Shown: positions 7,394 to 13,789 of the stretch, piece after piece
Numbering within the stretch: position 1 is the stretch's first letter
How the letters are laid out: each line of letters opens with the position of its first letter
NCBI GenBank assembly: GCA_011620345.1
Contig: WOZJ01000013.1
Coordinates: forward strand, 1 to 13,789
Length of the DNA: 13,789 bases
Direction: 5' to 3'
Origin: Nitrospirota bacterium
GTDB taxonomy: Bacteria > UBA2233
Notes under the pieces: generated by a model
Told to the model about the DNA's origin: nothing
Databases searched by the model: none
The model's input: the letters and a program-made list of their open reading frames with translations, nothing else
Program-made: the position numbers and the translations under genes

Positions 7394-10300
7394 CTAGAGT
7401 ACCCCGTCGTCTTTCATGCCTAGTCCCGCCGGCTCTTTTGGCCCTGGAGAGCGCTTGGAAAACCTTTCTTTGAGGCGTCCGAGCTGCTGAAGGACCCTTT
7501 GGGAGAGCGGCACGACATCGTCGAAGTAGGTATAAATGGCGGGTACGACGTACAGCGTAAGGAACGTCGAGGTGATCATTCCGCCTAAGATAGCGATGGC
7601 CATGGGCCGCCTGGCCTCCGCGCCCGTCCCGATACCTATGGCCGTCGGGATGACGCCCGCGATCGTCGACAAGGCCGTCATCAAAATCGGCCGCAATCGA
7701 AGGGGACACGCCTGCAGAAGGGCTTCGTTGCGCCCCTTGCCCTGATCGCGCAGCTGGTTTGTAAAATCCACCATCAATATCGAATTCTTCTTGACGATCC
7801 CCAAAAGCAGGATCATCCCGATCATGCTCATGATGTTAAGCGTCTGGCCAAAAATAAGAAGGGCAACGAACGCCCCGATCGTCGAAAGCGGAAGGGCCGA
7901 GAGGATCGTCAAAGGGTGCAGGAAGTGGTCGTACTGGCCGGCTAGGATGATGTAGCTGATCGTTATGGCCATCCACAGCGCAAAGATCAAATACATGAAG
8001 CTTTCTTTCATCGTCTCGGCCTGGCCAGCCGGCGCCACCGAATAGCTGGGGTCGGGCAAGATCGAGCGGGCGTAGGCCATGCTCTTTTCGAGCGAGGTCT
8101 CGACAGAGGCCCCTTGCGCAACGTCGCCGTACACCGTAATGGCCTTCTCTCTGTCGCGGCGTGTTATCGTGTTCGGGCCTACGGTCTCTATGAGCTTGAC
8201 GATGCTGGCCAGCCGGTAGCGCTCCCCTCGCCTATTGGCCACTAGAATGTGGTTGATGATGTCGGGGTTTAATCGGCTATTGTCGTCGAACCTCACGCGG
8301 ATGTCGTAGCGGCGCCCGTTTTCAGGGTCTTCAAACTTGGAAGTGACGAGCCTCGCCCCGCCGATCAGGGCGTAGACGTTCTGCGTGATGGCGTCAATGT
8401 CGATGTCCAAGTCTGCCGCCTTGTCGCGGTCGATCTCCAAATGCAACTCCGGCTTTCTTAACTCCGCCGAGTCGTCCACGTCCACGACTCCAGGCAGCGT
8501 CTTCGTGTAATCGACCGTTCTTTGCGCCACTTGGGCCAGCTTGTAGATGTTGTCGCCTTTAATATCGAACTGGAGCGGGGTTTTCCGGTCTCCCGTCGAA
8601 GCTCCCGTCGGAATCGTCTCCGGGTCTTCCAAAAACGCCTGGATGCCAGGGATTTGGGCGAACTTTTTCCGTAGCCCGGTCATGATTGCCTGCTGGGAAC
8701 GGTTTCTGTCGCCCTTTTCTTTGAGCGTGACGAAGATAAACCCTTTGGAGACGTCCCTCGCCCCCCGTACCTGCCCTAACCCCACAATCGAAATGTACTT
8801 GAGCGTCTCTGGCGTTTCCTGGACAATTTTTTCTAGAATCTTGTGCTTGGCGTCCATGTACTCGATCGAAGAGCCGAGCGGCCCTTTCGTCCGGATGATG
8901 AAGCGCGCCAAGTCCTGCTTGGGCGTAAATTCCTGGCCGATAAACTTGATCAGGAAAAAGCTCGAAACGCACGATACGACCGCAACCGTAACGACAAGGA
9001 AGCGGTGATTGAGCGAAAACGGAAGCGTTTTCCGGTAAAGATGCTCGAGCGTGCCGTTAACCCTCTCGAACCCTCGAAAGATGACGTTAGTCGAACGCCC
9101 CGTTTTCAAGTACCGAGAGCAGAGCATGGGAACGAGCGTCAATGCGACGAACAAAGACAGCAAGATAGCGCCCGCGACGATGATGCCGAATTGGTAGAAG
9201 AACTTGCCAATCAGCCCGCCCATGAAGGCCACGGGAAGGAACATGCCGGCGATGGCGAGCGTCGTGGCCGTGGCCGCTCCCGTGATCTCGGAGGCCCCTA
9301 TGACCGAGGCGGTTTGCCTATCCTTGCCCTCCTCCATGTGCCGGTAAATGTTCTCCAGCACGATGATGGCGTCGTCGATCACGATGCCGGTAAGCACCGT
9401 CATGGCAAGCATCGTCATGTTGTTGAGCGTGAACCCCAAAAAGTACATCAGCGCAAACGCCCCGATGAACGAGGTGGGGATGGCAAGCGCCGTGATGACG
9501 CTCGGGTTTAAAGATTGCAAAAACAGCCACACGATCAAGGCGGCGAAGATGCTGCCAAAGAGGAGCTCTTCCTTGGCCGAATCGACGGTTTGCTTGATAA
9601 AATCGCTCCCGTCGTAGGCAATCGCCATTTTCATGCCCTTGGGCAGCGCGGGCTCGATCTGTTTGAGGCGCTCCTTTACGGCCTCGGCCACCTGAAAGGC
9701 GTTAGCCCCGGTTCTTTTGGCCACCCCGAAGGAGACACACGGCGTTCCGTCATAACGGGCACGCGTGCGGTCCAATTCCATCCAGTCTTTGGCGTACCCG
9801 ATGTCTTTAAGGCGTATGGGCGCTCCGTTCCTGTAGACCACGATCAGGCTGTTGAAGGCCTCTTCGGTAAGCAGGTTGCCTTCTGTCAGCACGTTGAACT
9901 CGCGCTCTGTCCCTTCGAGGATGCCCGAGGGCGCCTCGATGTTCTTCTGACGAATGACGTCCATCACCTCGGCGGCTGTCAGGTTGTAGCCCTCGAGCTT
10001 CGCCGCGTTCAGGTACACGCGCATCTCGCGTCGTCTGAACCCGCCGTATTGTATGTTGCCCACGCCCGGCACGGTCTGGATCTTGGGTCTTAGAGTGTAG
10101 TCGAGGTACTCGGAAATGTCCTTGATGCTCATCGTGTCGGAGTAAAGCGAAACCCAAAGGATCGGGCGGGCGTTGATGTCTAGCTTGTTGATTACGGGCG
10201 GGTCGATGTCGGTCGGCAGGTCGCGCAGGGCTTCCGAAACCTTGTCGCGCACCTCGGCCGCGGCATCCTCAGGGTTGCGGTAAAGCTCGAACTCGACGAT

Positions 10301-10573
10301 GATGCGCGAGCCGCCTTCCATCGAGATCGAGGTGATGTGCTTGACGCCCTCGATCTCGGTAAGGCGCTCCTCGACCTTGTCGGTGACGGAGCCGTCCACG
10401 CTGGAAGGGTCGGCACCTTCCCATGTCGTGTTGACCGTGACGGTAGGAATGTCTACTTCGGGAAAGATGTCGATGCCAAGCCGGTTGAGTGCCACGAGCC
10501 CGAAAAGCAGGATCGTGGCGATGAACATGCTCGCAAGGACGGGCTTTCTGATCGAAAGGTTAGAAAGGTTCAT
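7394..10573 (-). CDS. RND efflux permease of operon A (AcrB/MdtB superfamily)
   Basis: Second proton-driven RND pump subunit, 1059 residues, full length for the family. It opens LSIRKPVLASMFIATILL (TM1) and LGIDIFPEVDIPTVTVNTTW, the RND N-terminal signature. TM4 carries Asp400-Asp401 (TGIVIDDAIIVLENI), and TM10 has Lys929 (GIVKKNSILMVDF), so the proton relay looks intact. The second RND repeat ends TGAEARRPMAIAILGG, followed by a charged cytoplasmic tail of about 35 residues. It is only distantly similar to the other RND in this window (N-terminal and relay motifs differ), so the two are not a recent duplication. There are no Met- or His-rich stretches suggesting a CusA-type metal pump; organic substrates are more likely, but this is inference. 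It begins 24 bp after the adaptor stop with a weak GAGAG ribosome site. Confidence 0.96.
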   Translation of the reverse strand: MNLSNLSIRKPVLASMFIATILLFGLVALNRLGIDIFPEVDIPTVTVNTTWEGADPSSVDGSVTDKVEERLTEIEGVKHITSISMEGGSRIIVEFELYRNPEDAAAEVRDKVSEALRDLPTDIDPPVINKLDINARPILWVSLYSDTMSIKDISEYLDYTLRPKIQTVPGVGNIQYGGFRRREMRVYLNAAKLEGYNLTAAEVMDVIRQKNIEAPSGILEGTEREFNVLTEGNLLTEEAFNSLIVVYRNGAPIRLKDIGYAKDWMELDRTRARYDGTPCVSFGVAKRTGANAFQVAEAVKERLKQIEPALPKGMKMAIAYDGSDFIKQTVDSAKEELLFGSIFAALIVWLFLQSLNPSVITALAIPTSFIGAFALMYFLGFTLNNMTMLAMTVLTGIVIDDAIIVLENIYRHMEEGKDRQTASVIGASEITGAATATTLAIAGMFLPVAFMGGLIGKFFYQFGIIVAGAILLSLFVALTLVPMLCSRYLKTGRSTNVIFRGFERVNGTLEHLYRKTLPFSLNHRFLVVTVAVVSCVSSFFLIKFIGQEFTPKQDLARFIIRTKGPLGSSIEYMDAKHKILEKIVQETPETLKYISIVGLGQVRGARDVSKGFIFVTLKEKGDRNRSQQAIMTGLRKKFAQIPGIQAFLEDPETIPTGASTGDRKTPLQFDIKGDNIYKLAQVAQRTVDYTKTLPGVVDVDDSAELRKPELHLEIDRDKAADLDIDIDAITQNVYALIGGARLVTSKFEDPENGRRYDIRVRFDDNSRLNPDIINHILVANRRGERYRLASIVKLIETVGPNTITRRDREKAITVYGDVAQGASVETSLEKSMAYARSILPDPSYSVAPAGQAETMKESFMYLIFALWMAITISYIILAGQYDHFLHPLTILSALPLSTIGAFVALLIFGQTLNIMSMIGMILLLGIVKKNSILMVDFTNQLRDQGKGRNEALLQACPLRLRPILMTALSTIAGVIPTAIGIGTGAEARRPMAIAILGGMITSTFLTLYVVPAIYTYFDDVVPLSQRVLQQLGRLKERFSKRSPGPKEPAGLGMKDDGVL

Positions 10574-10597
10574 TCACTGCTCTCTTATGTGACGCTT

Positions 10598-11707
10598 TTA
10601 GGAGACCACCCGGATCTTCATTCCCTCTTCGAGGGCGTCGGAGCCGTCAGTAATAACCCTTTCGGCTTGCTTGAGCCCCGAGAGGATCTCGACGAGCCCC
10701 CTTTCTCGGACCCCAGTCGCCACGACCCGCTCCCTGGCCGTATCGCCCTCGAGCACGTACACGACAGGCTTGCCCCGCCTCGAGGTGAGCGCGCCCTCGG
10801 GGATGAAGATCGCGTTTGCCTTCTTGCCTACAACGACCTCTACGTCCGCAAAGAACCCTGGCTTCAAGAGCGCCTCGGGGTTTGGCACGTACGCCTTGAG
10901 CGTGACCATGCGCGAGCTCTGGTCGGCACCCGGGGCGATATAATAGACCCCGCCCGTGAACAGCTCGCCTGGGTAGGCTTGAGTGCGCATTCGCACCAGC
11001 TGGCCGATTTTCACCTTGTAGACTTCGGATTCCGGAATCGTGAAGGTGAGCTTGATCGGGTCTGTTTTTAAAAGCAGGAACAAATCGTCTGCTACCTTCA
11101 TGTACTGCCCGGGAGATATGTAGCGTACTTGAATAAAGCCAGGCAGGGGGGCGCGGATACGGGTATCTTTAAGGCGCTCCTCGGCAAGCCCCAAGCTCGC
11201 CCGCATTTGATCCACCCTTGCTTCGGCAAGCTCCACCCTTGTCTTGGCGTCGTCGTAGTCTTGCTTGGAGACCATCTCTTTTTTGACGAGCGCTTCTTTT
11301 CTGGCGAGCGTAACCTTGGCGTTTGCTAAATCGGCGAGCGCTTCGGCCACGTCGGCCTTGGCCTTCAAAAGCTCTTGCTGGATCTTTTTGTCGTAGAAGA
11401 TGCAAAGGAGCTTTCCTTGCTCGACATAGCTTCCTTCCTCGACGTAAAGCTCTTCAACCCTCTCTTCGACCCTGGCCTTGATCGGAACGGCCTCGTCGGC
11501 AAAAAGGCTGCCTATGGCCTTTACGGTAAGCTCAAGCTCCCTTGGTTTAACCATCGCTACCTTTACGGGAAAGCTATCGGCCGACTTTTGGCCGACCTCT
11601 TTGGCGTTCGAGTCTGGCTCTGTTCCCTTGCAGGCAGGGACAGAAAACGCAAGAAAAGCGAGCATTAGTCCCTGGAAGAAGCCAGTGCGATCAAATATTC
11701 GTACCAT
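10598..11707 (-). CDS. RND periplasmic adaptor (membrane fusion protein) of operon A, likely lipoprotein
   Basis: Adaptor joining the operon A permease to its OMF. I chose the ATG at 11705-11707 (369 residues): it gives a signal peptide with basic residues, a hydrophobic core and a lipobox-like SVPAC with Cys26, and AGGA lies just upstream. An upstream ATG at 11744-11746 adds 13 residues with no Shine-Dalgarno. A third ATG at 11663-11665 would give a TAATG overlap with the OMF stop but leaves no charged n-region. Lipoyl half 1 is about 74-105 (IKARVEERVEELYVEEG), the coiled-coil hairpin about 106-182, and lipoyl half 2 about 183-214 (RIRAPLPGFI). Beta-barrel and membrane-proximal domains follow (GRQ-less, ending GMKIRVVS). 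It overlaps the OMF gene by 43 bp with this start. Family assignment is firm. Confidence 0.93.
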   Translation of the reverse strand: MVRIFDRTGFFQGLMLAFLAFSVPACKGTEPDSNAKEVGQKSADSFPVKVAMVKPRELELTVKAIGSLFADEAVPIKARVEERVEELYVEEGSYVEQGKLLCIFYDKKIQQELLKAKADVAEALADLANAKVTLARKEALVKKEMVSKQDYDDAKTRVELAEARVDQMRASLGLAEERLKDTRIRAPLPGFIQVRYISPGQYMKVADDLFLLLKTDPIKLTFTIPESEVYKVKIGQLVRMRTQAYPGELFTGGVYYIAPGADQSSRMVTLKAYVPNPEALLKPGFFADVEVVVGKKANAIFIPEGALTSRRGKPVVYVLEGDTARERVVATGVRERGLVEILSGLKQAERVITDGSDALEEGMKIRVVS

Positions 11708-13056
11708 TTCCTGAAGAGTGCCTCGCTGTTTTTTGGGGGCTGCCATTCGGCTTTAAGCAGGTTGAGCCCCATCATACGCTTTAGGTTATAAACGGCAACC
11801 TCGTGATCGAACGTGTCGTTCGCCAGATTGATCTGGGCGTTTAGATAAGCGGCCTGAGCGTCGGTAACGTCTATCGCGTCGGCTAGGCCCACCTTGTACT
11901 GCCCGTTGATCAGCTCTAGGTTCGAGCTGGAGGCCTCGACCTCGGCCATTGAGGCCTCGAGCGTCTTTTCTAGGGTGACGATGCTCAGGTACGCCTCTTT
12001 CACCGCATAATCGATGTCGCGCTTCAACGCCAGGTAACGCTGGGTAGCCTGGATGAGCGAGGCGGTCGTATCGCGCAGGTCTACAAACCTCAGCCCCCCT
12101 TCCAGGATGGGCACGGTGACGACGCCGTACACGCTCCAGTTGTCGCGCTCATGGGGATAGGGCGTACTCCCGAACGTCGCCCAGTTCGCCTGCATGTCCA
12201 TGTAGGGCAAAAAACGCGTAAAGACGAGCTGTTTGTCGTTGCGCGCCGAGTACAGGGCCTCTTCGTAGCTTTTCAGGTCGGGCCTTGTCAGGTAGGTCAT
12301 CTGAAGGATCTTATCGAGAGGCAGCTGGGGCTTGAGAACCGTAAGGGGACGAACGGGCTGGATTCTTTCTTTGGGCAGGTGAAGGTACCTAGCGAGGCTC
12401 TCGAGCGCCAAATCGAGGTTGTTGCCCGCCTGGATCAGGTTCCGCTGGGCCGTGGCGTAATCCACCTCCGCCCTCAAGACGTCCGTTTTGATAACCTCGC
12501 CTACCTCGAGCCTCACCCTGGCGACGTCCAAGTGCTCTTTTGTCTGCCTTAAGAATTCCTCGTTGATCTCGACCATCCGTTGGGACTTGAGCACGTTGTA
12601 GTAGCCGCTCACGACCTGGAATAGGTACTCTTGCGAAACGTAGAAAAGATCGGCCAACGACCCTTTGATCGTATGCCTGGCACGCGCCAAAAGGACGGGT
12701 AGGCTGAAGTCGATCAAACGCTCGGTTAGCAGGATCTCGCCCTGCGAGGAGTGGTTGGACGCCCCTCCAATCTCTCCAAGCGTCTGGCCGCGCTCCGCGG
12801 CCGAACGGGCGGCCCCAACCCTGGAGTGGAGGTAATCGAGGTTATAATCGACCTTAGGAAGGACGGTCGTGAGCGCTCGGTAAGGGTCTAGCCTGGCGCG
12901 CTTCACCTCTTCGTGCGAGACGGTGACCTCTTCGGAGGTCTTTAGCGCCTGCACGAGGGATTCTTTCAGGGTAAGCGCGGACGAAACGCCAAGGAAGCCC
13001 AAGAACGAAAGAAGGCACCCGGCAAAACCCAAAAAATAGCTAAACTTTCGAAACAT
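11665..13056 (-). CDS. TolC-family outer-membrane factor, first gene of operon A
   Basis: Outer-membrane channel for the operon A pump. From the ATG at 13054-13056 the protein has 463 residues; a TTG two codons upstream (13060-13062) is an alternative start. Residues 1-27 form a Sec signal peptide (RK, long hydrophobic core, cleavage after VSSA). FAGC at residue 14 is too early in the core to be a likely lipobox. Two OEP repeats follow, about 28-225 and 240-440. Helical segments include LRQTKEHLDVARVRLEVGEV and the second-repeat equivalent LINGQYKVGLADAIDVTDAQ, the usual duplicated signature of TolC. It is not NodT-like, unlike the OMF of operon B. It reads away from the NlpC/P60 gene across a shared regulatory region. 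Placing the OMF before adaptor and permease is less common than placing it last. Confidence 0.94.
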   Translation of the reverse strand: MFRKFSYFLGFAGCLLSFLGFLGVSSALTLKESLVQALKTSEEVTVSHEEVKRARLDPYRALTTVLPKVDYNLDYLHSRVGAARSAAERGQTLGEIGGASNHSSQGEILLTERLIDFSLPVLLARARHTIKGSLADLFYVSQEYLFQVVSGYYNVLKSQRMVEINEEFLRQTKEHLDVARVRLEVGEVIKTDVLRAEVDYATAQRNLIQAGNNLDLALESLARYLHLPKERIQPVRPLTVLKPQLPLDKILQMTYLTRPDLKSYEEALYSARNDKQLVFTRFLPYMDMQANWATFGSTPYPHERDNWSVYGVVTVPILEGGLRFVDLRDTTASLIQATQRYLALKRDIDYAVKEAYLSIVTLEKTLEASMAEVEASSSNLELINGQYKVGLADAIDVTDAQAAYLNAQINLANDTFDHEVAVYNLKRMMGLNLLKAEWQPPKNSEALFRKWYEYLIALASSRD

Positions 13057-13090
13057 TCCCAAGGGCCTGGACGTGAATCAAGGGAAAAAG

Positions 13091-13124
13091 GCCATGCTTC
13101 GCTGGAAGGTCAGCCATACTTCAC
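13091..13124. repeat. Imperfect 12-bp direct repeat, 22-bp period, upstream of the operon A OMF
   Basis: GCCATGCTTCGC (13091-13102) and GCCATACTTCAC (13113-13124) match at 10 of 12 positions and are offset by 22 bp, close to two helical turns. Tandem sites on one DNA face are typical of OmpR/PhoB-type response regulators. The repeat is seen; regulator binding is inferred. Confidence 0.45.
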
Positions 13125-13130
13125 GAAGCG

Positions 13131-13144
13131 CTTGTCGCGACAAG
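13131..13144. promoter_or_regulatory. Perfect 14-bp palindrome CTTGTCGCGACAAG, candidate operator
   Basis: Fully symmetric and 75 bp upstream of the operon A OMF start, 6 bp beyond the direct repeat. It is unrelated to the palindromes before tetR, so the local TetR need not bind here. As RNA it could form a 5-bp stem with a CGCG loop. A further 7-bp inverted pair (AGGCCAT at 13089-13095, ATGGCCT at 13145-13151) brackets the block. Confidence 0.5.
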
Positions 13145-13188
13145 ATGGCCTAAGCACTCTTGCCTTGCACGGTAAATTTCATGGAGAG

Positions 13189-13200
13189 TAGTATAACACA
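13189..13200. promoter_or_regulatory. Overlapping divergent -10-like elements between OMF and NlpC/P60 genes
   Basis: On the minus strand TGTTATACT is an extended -10 (TATACT at plus 13190-13195, 5/6) without a good -35. On the plus strand TATAAC (13192-13197, 5/6) overlaps it; TTGCAC at 13165-13170 is 21 bp away, or 18 bp from TAGTAT (13189-13194). One or both could drive the flanking genes. Only spacing and AT content support this. Confidence 0.35.
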
Positions 13201-13267
13201 ACCCATGAAGCACAAGATGAGCCCTCAAGCACGAACTGCCAGGAACCACGATTGAGGGGGGTCCCCA

Positions 13268-13768
13268 ATGCCAAGGCTCTCGAAGGCCTTCTTTGCGGCA
13301 CTTATCGGACTTGCTTTCGGGGTTGGGTGCGCCAGTGTTCCCAAGCCACCCGATGCCCACATGAAGCTTTACAAGGCGATCAACACCTACCTCAAGGCTC
13401 CTTACAGATGGGGGGGCAACACGGCTAGTGGGATCGACTGCTCCGGGTTCGTCAAGCAAGCCTACGGCAGGGCGGGAATCGAGCTGCCGAGGACGGCCAA
13501 AGAGCAGCACGCGATCGGTAAGGGCATCAAAAGAATGAACGACCTTAAGTACGGGGACGTCGTCTTCTTCGCGATGAAAAAGCGCAAGGAGAAATTCCTG
13601 TTCTTTTTCACCCGCTACAAGAACGCCGATTTGCCGACGCACAACGGCATTTACCTTGGCGATTACGTGTTCGTGCATGCATCCAGCTCTCAAGGCGTTA
13701 CGCTTAGCCTCTTGAACGACCCTTACTGGCAGTTCCACTTCATCGATGGAAGACGCTACCTGGATTAA
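13268..13768 (+). CDS. NlpC/P60-family peptidoglycan endopeptidase, lipoprotein (Spr/MepS-like)
   Basis: Cell-wall hydrolase predicted to cleave peptide stems or crosslinks of peptidoglycan, anchored by a lipid. The 166 residues start with a signal peptide ending FGVGC, lipidation at Cys21. A single NlpC/P60 domain fills the rest: PYRWGGNT, GIDCSGFVKQAYGRAG with catalytic Cys58, LPRTAKEQ, YGDVVFF, THNGIYLG with His125, and FVHASSSQGV with His137 as third residue; so the Cys-His-His triad is complete. Between GDVVFF and the catalytic His lies a longer, basic and aromatic insert (about 102-124) than in Spr. The ATG is preceded by TGAGGGGGGT with a 5-7 nt spacer. It is divergent from the efflux operons and probably independent of them, apart from a shared promoter region. 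Stop TAA at 13766-13768; 21 bp follow to the window end. Confidence 0.95.
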   Translation: MPRLSKAFFAALIGLAFGVGCASVPKPPDAHMKLYKAINTYLKAPYRWGGNTASGIDCSGFVKQAYGRAGIELPRTAKEQHAIGKGIKRMNDLKYGDVVFFAMKKRKEKFLFFFTRYKNADLPTHNGIYLGDYVFVHASSSQGVTLSLLNDPYWQFHFIDGRRYLD

Positions 13769-13789
13769 GCCAGGCCCCGCCTGCGACGC

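Noticed and set aside
521-10573. The two RND genes as a recent duplication or recombination substrate
   Set aside because: Their proteins differ in N-terminal, TM4 and TM10 motif sequences and in length, and no long identical DNA stretch is visible.
7394-10573. Operon A as a Cus-type heavy-metal exporter
   Set aside because: No Met/His-rich metal-binding stretches were seen in the permease or adaptor.
10337-11071. 244-codon plus-strand frame across the RND/adaptor junction
   Set aside because: Antisense shadow spanning two real genes; composition is that of a mirrored GC-rich coding strand.
13140-13219. ACAAGATG repeated at 13140-13147 and 13212-13219, with partly similar flanks
   Set aside because: Only 8 bp are identical and the flanks align only with gaps; not distinguishable from chance.
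13121-13738. 205-codon minus-strand frame opposite the NlpC/P60 gene
   Set aside because: The plus strand has a full NlpC/P60 domain with catalytic triad, signal peptide and ribosome site; the antisense frame has none.

Overview
The window is an efflux-pump island of a Gram-negative bacterium. Envelope components for an outer membrane recur throughout: two TolC/NodT-type outer-membrane factors, two periplasmic adaptor lipoproteins, two RND permeases and an NlpC/P60 lipoprotein. G+C is moderately high by eye, Glu is mostly GAG and Leu often CTC. Strong Shine-Dalgarno sites are the exception. I cannot assign a phylum. There are no RNA genes, IS elements, CRISPR arrays or tRNA-linked integration signs.

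Layout, right to left, because almost everything is on the minus strand. At the right edge an NlpC/P60 cell-wall hydrolase lipoprotein reads rightward (13268-13768). A 205-211 bp divergent promoter region follows, with a perfect 14-bp palindrome and a 22-bp-period direct repeat. Operon A is TolC-like OMF (13056-11665), adaptor (11707-10598) and RND permease (10573-7394). A DHA2/EmrB-type 14-TM MFS exporter (7266-5704) comes next; it has its own candidate promoter, an RNA hairpin in its leader and an excellent Shine-Dalgarno. A 188-bp gap then carries an 18-bp near-perfect palindrome (candidate TetR operator) beside a 12-bp perfect palindrome. Operon B is tetR (5515-4904), adaptor (4875-3652), AcrB/MexB-type RND permease (3652-521) and NodT-type OMF lipoprotein (528 to beyond base 1, so truncated by the window).

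Operon B looks like a self-contained, TetR-controlled tripartite multidrug pump: its genes overlap by 1 and 8 bp. Operon A is a second complete tripartite pump with a different gene order (OMF first), no local regulator gene and a more divergent RND permease. The MFS exporter belongs to a family that normally works with an EmrA adaptor, but no EmrA gene is present, so it either acts alone or borrows an adaptor and OMF. Substrates cannot be read from the sequence.

No clearly new biological system was found. The signals most worth checking are the paired palindromes before tetR, the palindrome and repeat array before the operon A OMF, and two adjacent poly-G tracts (G7 and G8) inside the truncated OMF gene that could be slippage-prone.
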